Assembly: GCA_018645535.1 (NCBI GenBank)
Contig: JABGWN010000182.1
Coordinates: forward strand, 1 to 7,840
Direction: 5' to 3'
Length of the DNA: 7,840 nucleotides
Source: Methanobacteriota archaeon
GTDB lineage: Archaea; Thermoplasmatota; Poseidoniia; Poseidoniales; Poseidoniaceae
How positions within the stretch are numbered: the stretch's first letter is position 1; the number at the start of each line of letters is the position of its first letter. Below are positions 1 to 6,998 of this stretch, piece by piece. The position numbers were made by a program, and so were the translations under genes. Under the pieces are notes generated by a model, which saw only the letters and a list, made by a program, of their open reading frames with translations, searched no databases and was not told the origin of the DNA.

Positions 1-1387
1 GCCCATAGGAAACGGGCTGAGCAATGCCTTCGATGAATAGGTGTCTCCCTTCTTCAAACCAAATCCCATGACTTACAAGTTCTGGTAGTTCAGCTTGGTG
101 ATGCAAAGCCCATCGAGAAATACTGTACCACATGTCATGTTCAATGAGTGTTCGTAGAGCAACTTCACATTTTGGTTTTAGAGCAGCGAGTTTTCTTGAA
201 GAACGAACAAGATGTTCGCTTCTTGAATCATTGATACGCCTCTCTAACTCGGCATCAATTTGATCAAGTGTTGGACGTTTAATTTTCACTGGCCAAGAGG
301 ATGAGTACAGATCATGGGGGCAATTGATTCCAGTGACTTGAAGATATTCAGCCATTTCCTTTCGTCCTTCTTGTAATGCTTCATCGATGACATTTTCAGT
401 CGCCTGTGCCAATTTCCTCTGGAAGGTGGCTGCATCTGCTAATGCAGCTAGCATATCAGAACCAGATAAATCAAGAGAAGCAGTTTCCATTCCCTCAGCG
501 ATGCGACTGTTGAGAGATTCTTCAAGAGATTTTGAGGTCTTCCAAAGGCTATCTCGAACATGTTCCATACTTTCGATATCACCAGCATCGCCAAGCATTG
601 AAACCAATGCAGAAAGTTCTTCCAATCCTTCTGTCGATGCAAAAATTTGTTCGAGAACTGGATGGAGAGCCCCTTTCCATTCTTGCTTCCATTGAAGGAG
701 TTGAATCAGACTTGAAAGGACCTTTTTGTTATTCTTGAACCAGTCAATGGTATACTCAGGAACCATAATTTCTTTCTCAGCATTTGCTGGTAGAACCAAC
801 CAACCTGGTGGTACTACATCGGGACCATCATTTCCAATCCAAGTGACAGTCTTGAAGACAGTATAATCATTCCATTTTTCATTTGGACTCGGCTGCAATA
901 CTCGTACAAAAGATGCCCATTCTGGTTGTTCATCCCTAGAAACTACAACTCTCTCGTATCGTTGACTTGGTTTTCTGGGGTGACCCAATTGTTTGAAGAT
1001 CATTTGCAATCGATCGTAAGCCTGTAAGTCCACTTTCGCTAAGTCCATCATTTCAACACAACGTGTTCTGCGTTGCTCGACTTCATGTATCGGCATCAAC
1101 ATCTGCATTCGCGAGGATGTTGCGGAACAGGAAGAAAACGATTGCAGAGATTGGATTAATTGTGAATGCAAGCGTTCAGATTCTTTTGTAGCAAGGAAGT
1201 TACCATCGGTTCCATGGACCTGCCTTGCAAGTTGTAACGCTCGTTTTACAGAGATTCCTTCAACTTCTGCAATTCGTGAGATATCTCCTGATTGTAACGT
1301 CTGCATGACTTCATCACGACCACCAAAGTGGTCATCAAGTCGTTTCATGAGTCTCTCCCCAATACCGGGCAATGTAGCTAGCACCAT
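1..1387 (-). CDS. MutS-family ATPase with N-terminal helix-hairpin-helix domain (archaeal MutS5/MutS2-like), C-terminus cut by window edge
   Basis: An uninterrupted minus-strand frame gives 462 residues from ATG 1387 to the window edge. The N-terminus carries two helix-hairpin-helix units, LPGIGERL at about residues 6-13 and IAEVEGISVKRALQLAR at about 39-55, a DNA-binding fold. A segment beginning NFLATKESERLH (63-74) and running to a run of charged helices (about 95-130) resembles the MutS core of archaeal HhH-MutS proteins. Residues 215-435 are mostly helical and charged, as expected for the lever/clamp. The last visible part, GIWFEEGRHLFIEGIAQPVS (441-460), resembles the strand region just before the Walker A loop in MutS proteins, so the ATPase domain should lie just off the left edge. 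These proteins bind DNA, but the exact role of the archaeal HhH group is not settled (mismatch, recombination intermediates or other structures). An in-frame stop at 1427-1429 leaves ATG 1387 as the only good start (GTG 1384 is adjacent). The family call is from recognition of the N-terminal pattern; the catalytic motifs are not visible. Confidence 0.75.
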   Translation of the reverse strand, partial: MVLATLPGIGERLMKRLDDHFGGRDEVMQTLQSGDISRIAEVEGISVKRALQLARQVHGTDGNFLATKESERLHSQLIQSLQSFSSCSATSSRMQMLMPIHEVEQRRTRCVEMMDLAKVDLQAYDRLQMIFKQLGHPRKPSQRYERVVVSRDEQPEWASFVRVLQPSPNEKWNDYTVFKTVTWIGNDGPDVVPPGWLVLPANAEKEIMVPEYTIDWFKNNKKVLSSLIQLLQWKQEWKGALHPVLEQIFASTEGLEELSALVSMLGDAGDIESMEHVRDSLWKTSKSLEESLNSRIAEGMETASLDLSGSDMLAALADAATFQRKLAQATENVIDEALQEGRKEMAEYLQVTGINCPHDLYSSSWPVKIKRPTLDQIDAELERRINDSRSEHLVRSSRKLAALKPKCEVALRTLIEHDMWYSISRWALHHQAELPELVSHGIWFEEGRHLFIEGIAQPVSYG

Positions 1388-1411
1388 TGTGCTACATCGT
1401 TTGTCAAGGGC

Positions 1412-1432
1412 TTTTGAGGATAACCCTCAAAA
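1412..1432. repeat. Perfect 8-bp inverted repeat between the lipoprotein and MutS-like genes
   Basis: The arms TTTTGAGG (1412-1419) and CCTCAAAA (1425-1432) are perfect reverse complements around a 5-base loop. They lie in the 55-base gap between the lipoprotein stop (1443) and the MutS-like start (1387). A run of T does not follow on the minus strand, so this is not a textbook terminator. The A-rich arm (1412-1415) is centred about 26 bases upstream of ATG 1387, where an archaeal TATA element would sit. It could therefore be a regulator-binding palindrome over a promoter, a weak transcript-end hairpin, or chance. Confidence 0.5.
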
Positions 1433-1442
1433 TGGAACCGAT

Positions 1443-2840
1443 TTAGGCTTCTGGCAAGTGCAGTTCTACAGCAAACAACGGGTCGACATCCGTTGAATCA
1501 TGATAGGCAACGACAACTCCACCATCTGGAAGTATGGCTAAACTTGCAAAATCAAACCGGATATCGTTTCCAGCACCTGAGGTTGAATCGAGATCACCCT
1601 GTCCGATATACGTCAACGTGTCTGGGGAGAGATCTTGGCTGTAATCCCGTGTATGATAGACAACATCGACATCAGGTCCGTCGCTGGATTGGTATCGCAC
1701 ATTAAGGACGAACAGGTCATGCTTACCATTACCCTGGAATTCCCATTCTTCTATTCCAGAAGCCACTGGTGACATGTCGTAGGTATGATTTGTCCATGTC
1801 ATTGCTCCGTCTCTTGAGAGATAATGGGTGAGAGTGTTTCCAGAATTGGCTACACAATGGATTGAACCAGTTGAATCAAGATGGCAGTATTCACTAGGGA
1901 ACTCGACTGCAAGTTCATTCCACGAAAGTGTTGTATCAAGGAAGGCTGCATTTCCGTTATCGAAATACTGCGGGAACAAGAGTCCCCCACTTGGCACTGC
2001 GAATGCTCGCATTTCCTTGTGCGGCTTGTTTACGTCCCAATATGGGTCTAAGGTATCGTTCGTAAAGTCAAGATTGACATCGATTGAAGGCTGTGATGAT
2101 CCACGACCAGGAAATTGTATAGGATAATAATTCAAACCGTCTACAGAGATTTGTCCACCTGCATTTTGAGTTTGATGCCAGAAGTTGGAGACGACCAATG
2201 AGGCCCATTCTCCATCTCCGAACGATGAGGAAATGGGTCCTACAACTTCGACCTGCCAACTTCGATCGTAGAACGGTTCTGTTATTCGATTGTAGCACCA
2301 CTTCCATTCCATTTCTGATTGGTCGTATAAAATGGCATAGAATTTGTCGATTTTCAAATCGCCTCCTGCATATGGGAACCAGGACATCGAGATGATGTCG
2401 CCATTGGTCGCTTGTACAATGCTTCCTTCACCGAGCCCTTCCTGTCCAGGATTTGTCGGTATGAATGTCCGGCATTGTAAATCAGGAGTGACTCCTGGCA
2501 TCCAGGTGTCCCATCCATGGCCTCTATCAACAGACCACACGGGATACTCTCCTCCAATATTGAAGATTGAACCTTCAATGGATGTGGCGATGTAATGTTC
2601 GCAACAATTTCCTCCTTTCGTTGCATCGAATACTGCCCAAGTCATGTTTGTGCTTTGATTAGTTCGAAGATCGAGAGTCATGAAGTCCTTCGGAGTTTCA
2701 TGATTTTGTTCATCAATAAGAGTGTAGTCTTCCCATATTGAAGTCTGTTCGCTTTCTTCGACAACAGATTCTCCCGAGCCAAAACACCCTGCAAGAAGCA
2801 TGCTGCAAAGAACAAACATGGCGAGAAGTTGCCTGCGCAT
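1443..2840 (-). CDS. Predicted surface lipoprotein with Asp-box (BNR-like) repeats, probable beta-propeller
   Basis: The chosen start, ATG 2840, gives 465 residues beginning MRRQLLAMFVLCSMLLAGC. This is a short basic end, a hydrophobic core and a lipobox LAGC, with C19 as the likely lipidated cysteine, followed by a Ser/Gly/Glu-rich linker (20-35). The same frame stays open upstream to ATG 2960, but that 40-residue extension lies inside the preceding gene and would bury the signal peptide. Asp-box-like motifs are visible: SVDRGHGW (103-110), SVDGLNYY (232-239) and SRDGAMTW (342-349). They suggest a BNR/sialidase-type beta-propeller, though I cannot identify glycosidase catalytic residues and claim no enzyme activity. 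Cysteines include an adjacent pair at 79-80 and others at 123, 182, 319 and 329, possibly disulfides outside the membrane. The arginine pair followed by Q-L-L fits a minimal Tat motif only weakly. The gene begins 8 bases after the receptor gene's stop, so it is probably in the ileS operon. No clear Shine-Dalgarno sequence precedes it. The substrate is unknown. Confidence 0.85.
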   Translation of the reverse strand: MRRQLLAMFVLCSMLLAGCFGSGESVVEESEQTSIWEDYTLIDEQNHETPKDFMTLDLRTNQSTNMTWAVFDATKGGNCCEHYIATSIEGSIFNIGGEYPVWSVDRGHGWDTWMPGVTPDLQCRTFIPTNPGQEGLGEGSIVQATNGDIISMSWFPYAGGDLKIDKFYAILYDQSEMEWKWCYNRITEPFYDRSWQVEVVGPISSSFGDGEWASLVVSNFWHQTQNAGGQISVDGLNYYPIQFPGRGSSQPSIDVNLDFTNDTLDPYWDVNKPHKEMRAFAVPSGGLLFPQYFDNGNAAFLDTTLSWNELAVEFPSEYCHLDSTGSIHCVANSGNTLTHYLSRDGAMTWTNHTYDMSPVASGIEEWEFQGNGKHDLFVLNVRYQSSDGPDVDVVYHTRDYSQDLSPDTLTYIGQGDLDSTSGAGNDIRFDFASLAILPDGGVVVAYHDSTDVDPLFAVELHLPEA

Positions 2841-2848
2841 GGTGTAGG

Positions 2849-3616
2849 CTAAGAAGCCTTCATTTTCAAATCCTCGCAAAGAGCCCTGAAGTGTTTCAAA
2901 CCATACAATGTGTGTGTTCCGAACCATGTGAGCGCTTCCCCATCGATGCACACGTTCCAAATTCGTTGCCCTCCTTCAAGAACGACTTTTTCTGAAATTG
3001 CTTCTCCTTCCTCAAGTGCGAACTTGTGAGGTTCGCTTGAGAGAAGCATTCCTTCGATGCTATGTTCAATGAGATGATTCGTCGTAACGACTGGGTATCC
3101 ATTTCCATTTGGCTCGAAATCGGGGACAATGAATCCACATCGTTCCAATAGAGATCCCGAATATCGCATAGGAGAAACACACATCAGAGGTTCATGCCAA
3201 ATCATAGCAGCTACTTTTGGACCATTATGTGCAGTTTCTTGTTCTAATTCCAGTTCAATAGATGTAGCGAATTTTTCACCCATCTCTTCACAATCAATAC
3301 TCTCTCCAAGTAAACGGAGCATATTAGGGACATCTCTTGGTGATTCAACCTCTGAAACAAAACGTGCAATTCCCATTCTGTCAAGTTCATTAAACACTTC
3401 AAGAGGATTTTCTTCTTTGTCCATAATGACTAGATCAGGTTTGAGGTCCAAGATTTTTTTAATATTCGGCGTTTTTGTCCCGCCAACGACTGGTATCTCC
3501 GATACATACTCCTCTGGATAAATACACCAAGGTGTTCTACCAACAAGGTGTTCTTTTGGCATACCCAAGTCTGCTAATGTTTTTGTCAAACTTGGGACGA
3601 GCGATACAATTCGCAT
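2849..3616 (-). CDS. BtuF/TroA-like helical-backbone metal (cobalamin-type) receptor, no signal peptide
   Basis: The product is 255 residues, close to the usual size of BtuF-like domains. It opens directly with the first fold strand, MRIVSLVPSLTKTLADLG (1-18), followed by GRTPWCIYP (26-34) and VVGGTKTPNIKKILDLKPD (43-61), all typical of the helical-backbone metal receptor superfamily. Later come WHEPLMCVSP (140-149) and a C-terminal IDGEALTWFGTHT (224-236). Family members bind vitamin B12, haem or siderophore complexes for ABC importers. This one has no signal peptide, lipobox or membrane anchor, and no permease or ATPase gene is adjacent, so it probably stays in the cytoplasm or has a different job. 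Such soluble stand-alone members are common in databases as 'cobalamin-binding protein', and the ligand here is unproven. The start ATG 3616 is 9 bases after the ileS stop and is preceded by GAGG, so it is likely translated coupled to ileS. The stop TAG lies 8 bases before the lipoprotein start. Confidence 0.85.
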   Translation of the reverse strand: MRIVSLVPSLTKTLADLGMPKEHLVGRTPWCIYPEEYVSEIPVVGGTKTPNIKKILDLKPDLVIMDKEENPLEVFNELDRMGIARFVSEVESPRDVPNMLRLLGESIDCEEMGEKFATSIELELEQETAHNGPKVAAMIWHEPLMCVSPMRYSGSLLERCGFIVPDFEPNGNGYPVVTTNHLIEHSIEGMLLSSEPHKFALEEGEAISEKVVLEGGQRIWNVCIDGEALTWFGTHTLYGLKHFRALCEDLKMKAS

Positions 3617-3623
3617 TGAATCG

Positions 3624-3628
3624 CCTCA
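3624..3628 (-). promoter_or_regulatory. Ribosome binding site overlapping the ileS stop codon
   Basis: On the minus strand the ileS stop TGA runs into GG, forming TGAGG, with 7 bases before ATG 3616 of the receptor gene. The GAGG core matches the archaeal anti-Shine-Dalgarno sequence and shares bases with the stop codon. This supports the ATG 3616 start and suggests translational coupling. Confidence 0.6.
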
Positions 3629-6600
3629 ATTGGATTGAACTCTGTAGGAGATATGAGCACCATCAACATCGAAGTTTTCTGTGCCTTCAGGGGCGTTATC
3701 GCTATGGAACGCAATACCGGATGCACGAGTTTCCTTTGCAATCCATTCCTGATCATCAGCAAATAATTCTGGGGCATTTACCATCCATACATCGACATCA
3801 ATGGTTGCTTCAATCTCGAGGTTCAGATCCTTACGCTTCGATTGTATACGACGGGTAATGTCTCTTGCTAATCCTTTGGAGAGGAGTTCAGGAGTATCTT
3901 GCATATCCAGTACGAGGCTCACATGTTGTGCTTCATCACCTTCGCCAAGTGTCACGGTTGCGGCTGCAAAACCTTCTCGTTCAGTTCGTCGAACTTCAAC
4001 ATCAGATTCCTCGATTGAAACACCCATAATTACGCAATTTCCTGCTTTAATCTCTGCAAGAAGTGTTTCAGGGTCTTCGTTTCTTTTCAATTCGTTTGCA
4101 ATGGCGTTAACATCGCCTTTTGCTTTTGGTGCCAATGCTCTGAAATTAACGGCTAGTGCAATTTGCTGGAATCTGTCTAGATCTGTTTCAACAGAGATTG
4201 TCTCAACATTCAGTTCTTCAGAAAGGAGGTCATGATATGGTTCCAAGTTTGGTCCAGCAACGATGAATCCTTCTGCGCACGGAAGGCGTTGCCTTCGTTG
4301 TGCATCGATTCGGATACGGCGGCCAGTTTCAGCGAGTTCGCGAACAAGTTCCATCTCACTCTCAAGTTGGGAATCATGAGGTGGCAAGTTTGTTGTTGCT
4401 TCACAAAGTGTTTCATCCCATACATCTGCTGTTGCTCCTTCAATCGAGCCAGGGGTTCCAACTGGCCAATCGGCAAGATGGACAGATGTTCCAGTGAGAT
4501 TACGATGAATCGTATCAACCATGAATGGGCTGACAGGAGCAATGAGTTTACTCAAAGTAACTAGAACTTCATGAAGGGTGTGCTGACAAGCAAGTTTGTC
4601 ATTTGATTCTGCTTCATCCCACAATCGACGGCGACTGCGGCGAACATACCAATTTGACAAATCATTGACAATGAAATCTTCAAGATCTCGGCATGCTTTG
4701 TGGAAATTCCAACTTGTGAATCCTTCATGATATGCTCGTGCAGTTGTGTGAAGTTTTGATAGAATCCATCGATCGAGTCTTGAGCGTTCTTCGACAGGTA
4801 GCGGTTGATTTTCAGGATCGAAGCCATCCAAAGCCGCATAATCGGCATGGAAACGATAGACATTCCACAGAGTCAAGAACATCTTCGCATATGTCTCACG
4901 AACACCATTTGAATCGAATTTCAATGGATTCCATGGAGCTCCAGCAGTCACCATGTACCAACGAGTTGCATCGGCACCTTCTCGATTGAAATGGTCCCAT
5001 GGATCAACAATATTCCCTTTTGATTTCGACATCTTCTTTCCTTCGGCATCAAGAATTAGGCCGAGTGACAAACATCGCTTGTAAGCAGGCGAATCAAAAA
5101 CGGTTGTTGAAACCGCCAAGAGTGTGTAAAACCACCCTCTGGTTTGGTCTACACCTTCGCAGATGTAATCGACAGGGAAGGATGAATCGAATGTCTTCCC
5201 TTCATCAAATGGATGATGCCATTGGGCGAAGGGTGCACAACCAGAATCAAACCAACAATCCATAACAAATGGTTCTCGCTTCATTGGCTTGCCATGTTCC
5301 GATACCAATGTGAATGCATCAACCACTGGTCTGTGTAAGTCTACATCTGCTGGGCAATCTGGATTTTCAATTCCTGCTGCTTGTGCTTTTGCGACTTCTT
5401 CTTGAAGTTCAGCAATTGAACCGATGCATTTCATATTTCCATCTTCATCTCTCCAAACAGGGAGTGGTGTCCCCCAGTATCTCTCTCGAGAAATAGCCCA
5501 ATCCTTGACGTTTCGTATCCATTCACCAAATCGACCTTCGCCAACCCAATCAGGGGCCCATTCGACTCCATCGTTAAATTCGAGGAGACGCTCTTTGACT
5601 GCAGTCATTCGAACAAACCAAGAATCCATGGCGTAGTAAAGCAGAGGATGATCAGTTCTCCAACAGTGAGGATAGTCGTGAAGATAACTTTTCTCTCGGT
5701 ACAACAGACCTGATGAGACGTTTTCATTTTGTTCGACAAGAATCTCCATGACAGAATCATCACATTCCTTGACATACCTTCCATCGAGTTGTGGATGAAT
5801 TCCTGGGACGAAATGACCGTTCATTCCGACAGTATGATACGCAGGAAGGCCGACTTCCATACCGAGATTGTAATCGTCTTCACCGTACATGACCGCAGTG
5901 TGAACAACACCAGTACCGTCTGTGGTTGTAACCCAGTCAGCAGAAAGTACAGTCCAAGCTGTATCAGAATCTCCTCGTGGGACAGCACCTGGAAAGAGCG
6001 GTTCATATGACCGGCCAACCAGAGCAGAACCTGGAATCTCTTCGATAATATCGACGTGGTGCCTTAGCACCTCACCCATCAAATCCTTGGCTAGTATCAG
6101 TTCTTCGCCAACTCTTGCTCCGCCTCGGCCTTGCCATCCTTCAGGTTCTTCTCGAACTCTGCAACGAGCGTATGTGACTTCTGGTCCAACTGCGAGTCCA
6201 ACGTTACCCGGAAGAGTCCAAGGCGTTGTTGTCCATGCTAGGATGGATGCATCATCATCGGTTAGTTTGAATTTGATATAGACCGAAGGTTCCTCTACCT
6301 CTTTGTAGCCAAGTGCGACTTCGTGACTGGAGTAGGAGGTTCCTGTTTGTGGACAATATGGAAGTACCTTATGGCCACGATACAAGAGGTTTTTATCGAA
6401 CATTTGCTTGAGAGCCCACCAACAAGATTCAACATAATTGTTGTCTAATGTGACGTATGGGTTGTCTAAATCTACCCAATATGCCATCCGTTCAGTCATT
6501 TCTCTCCAAGCGCTTTCATATGTCCAGACGCTTTCTCGACAAGCGTCATTAAAGGCTTGCATTCCGAATTCTTCAATGGCTTCATTACTCATTAAATCAA

Positions 6601-6916
6601 GTCGCTTTTGGACTTCAATTTCAACAGGTAATCCGTGTGTATCCCATCCACCTTTACGTTCTACAAGGAAGCCTTCCATGGTCTTCCAACGGCATACAAG
6701 ATCCTTGTAGGCTCTTGCGACAACGTGATGAATTCCAGGCTTTCCGTTTGCAGTCGGTGGTCCTTCTAAGAAAATGAAGGGTGCGCCATCTTTGCTTGAG
6801 CCAATTGAAGACTTGAAAGCGTTTTCTTCCTTCCATGTATTCAGTAAAGCGGTTTCAAGCGCTACTGCATCGAGGTCACCTGCTGCTGTCGGTCGAACCA
6901 TGACCTTGCGAATCAT
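3626..6916 (-). CDS. ileS: Isoleucyl-tRNA synthetase (type 2, GXHH signature)
   Basis: This class I synthetase charges tRNA-Ile with isoleucine in the cytoplasm. From ATG 6916 it has 1096 residues, full length for the type-2 (archaeal/eukaryote-like) form with its long C-terminus. The Rossmann fold begins near EGPPTANGKPGIHHV (51-65), where the usual HIGH motif reads GIHH (61-64). The CP1 editing domain follows, with the threonine-rich WTTTPWTLPG (228-237) and GTGVVHTAVMYGEDDY (334-349), which includes the acidic residues expected in editing. Then come ISRERYWGTPLP (475-486), WFDSG (555-559) and a canonical KMSKS loop (628-632). A helical anticodon-binding domain spans about 713-817 and the C-terminal extension about 859-1096. 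ATG 6970 in the same frame would add 18 residues and has a weak AAAGG 6 bases upstream. I prefer 6916 because an A/T-rich TATA-like block sits 26 bases before it and the extra residues do not look like an IleRS N-terminus. The gene probably heads the minus-strand operon. Nothing looks frameshifted. Confidence 0.97.
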   Translation of the reverse strand: MIRKVMVRPTAAGDLDAVALETALLNTWKEENAFKSSIGSSKDGAPFIFLEGPPTANGKPGIHHVVARAYKDLVCRWKTMEGFLVERKGGWDTHGLPVEIEVQKRLDLMSNEAIEEFGMQAFNDACRESVWTYESAWREMTERMAYWVDLDNPYVTLDNNYVESCWWALKQMFDKNLLYRGHKVLPYCPQTGTSYSSHEVALGYKEVEEPSVYIKFKLTDDDASILAWTTTPWTLPGNVGLAVGPEVTYARCRVREEPEGWQGRGGARVGEELILAKDLMGEVLRHHVDIIEEIPGSALVGRSYEPLFPGAVPRGDSDTAWTVLSADWVTTTDGTGVVHTAVMYGEDDYNLGMEVGLPAYHTVGMNGHFVPGIHPQLDGRYVKECDDSVMEILVEQNENVSSGLLYREKSYLHDYPHCWRTDHPLLYYAMDSWFVRMTAVKERLLEFNDGVEWAPDWVGEGRFGEWIRNVKDWAISRERYWGTPLPVWRDEDGNMKCIGSIAELQEEVAKAQAAGIENPDCPADVDLHRPVVDAFTLVSEHGKPMKREPFVMDCWFDSGCAPFAQWHHPFDEGKTFDSSFPVDYICEGVDQTRGWFYTLLAVSTTVFDSPAYKRCLSLGLILDAEGKKMSKSKGNIVDPWDHFNREGADATRWYMVTAGAPWNPLKFDSNGVRETYAKMFLTLWNVYRFHADYAALDGFDPENQPLPVEERSRLDRWILSKLHTTARAYHEGFTSWNFHKACRDLEDFIVNDLSNWYVRRSRRRLWDEAESNDKLACQHTLHEVLVTLSKLIAPVSPFMVDTIHRNLTGTSVHLADWPVGTPGSIEGATADVWDETLCEATTNLPPHDSQLESEMELVRELAETGRRIRIDAQRRQRLPCAEGFIVAGPNLEPYHDLLSEELNVETISVETDLDRFQQIALAVNFRALAPKAKGDVNAIANELKRNEDPETLLAEIKAGNCVIMGVSIEESDVEVRRTEREGFAAATVTLGEGDEAQHVSLVLDMQDTPELLSKGLARDITRRIQSKRKDLNLEIEATIDVDVWMVNAPELFADDQEWIAKETRASGIAFHSDNAPEGTENFDVDGAHISYRVQSN

Positions 6917-6938
6917 ACGGTTGATTTCAACCTCTCCC

Positions 6939-6946
6939 TTATTTTT
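6939..6946. promoter_or_regulatory. TATA-like element in the divergent ileS/secreted-protein promoter region
   Basis: On the minus strand this reads AAAAATAA. It is centred 26-27 bases upstream of ATG 6916, the classic archaeal TATA distance for a leaderless transcript starting at the ileS start codon. Read on the plus strand, TTATTTTT would place transcription of the secreted-protein gene near 6970, leaving a leader of about 30 bases that contains GGAG. It is the only strongly A/T-rich block between the genes. No clear purine-rich BRE is visible, so the call rests on position and composition. Confidence 0.45.
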
Positions 6947-6961
6947 GAGGAAGATTGAGGA
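6945..6961 (+). repeat. Direct repeat TTGAGGA x2, one helical turn apart
   Basis: TTGAGGA occurs at 6945-6951 and again at 6955-6961, a period of 10 bases, in the interval between the divergent starts 6916 and 6999 and touching the TATA-like block. The spacing would put both copies on the same DNA face, as in a regulator site. The preceding form TTTTGAGGA also occurs at 1412-1420 upstream of the MutS-like gene. The copies are short and could be chance; if ileS starts at 6970 they are coding. Confidence 0.35.
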
Positions 6962-6990
6962 GTGACACATTCAAGACCTTTCAAATTCAG

Positions 6991-6994
6991 GGAG
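6991..6994 (+). promoter_or_regulatory. Candidate ribosome binding site of the secreted-protein gene
   Basis: GGAG lies 4 bases before ATG 6999. The spacing is slightly short but the tetramer matches the anti-Shine-Dalgarno core. It supports ATG 6999, which is also the first start codon after the in-frame stop at 6963-6965. Confidence 0.4.
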
Positions 6995-6998
6995 CCTC

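Noticed and set aside
448..642. Minus-strand frame of 64 codons inside the MutS-like gene
   Set aside because: It lies out of frame within a continuous 462-codon coding region with recognisable domains.
1402..1407. TTGACA on the minus strand upstream of the MutS-like gene, like a bacterial -35 box
   Set aside because: It lies only about 15-20 bases before the start codon, has no matching -10 box, and the organism appears archaeal.
2846..2859. Short inverted repeat AGGCT/AGCCT around the receptor stop codon
   Set aside because: The stem is only 5 bp and lies largely in coding sequence; there is no T-run, so neither a terminator nor a regulatory hairpin can be supported.
2861..2870. A-rich TTTGAAAATG about 25 bases before the lipoprotein start, as a possible internal TATA box
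   Set aside because: The bases encode the conserved-looking C-terminus of the receptor, and the match to an archaeal TATA box is poor.
2841..2960. 40-residue N-terminal extension of the lipoprotein (ATG 2960)
   Set aside because: It overlaps the end of the receptor gene in another frame and would place the signal peptide and lipobox internally; ATG 2840 gives a normal lipoprotein start.
3801..4235. Plus-strand open frame of 144 codons opposite ileS, and similar long antisense frames
   Set aside because: They mirror the strongly conserved ileS coding sequence, have no recognisable domains and no credible start signals.
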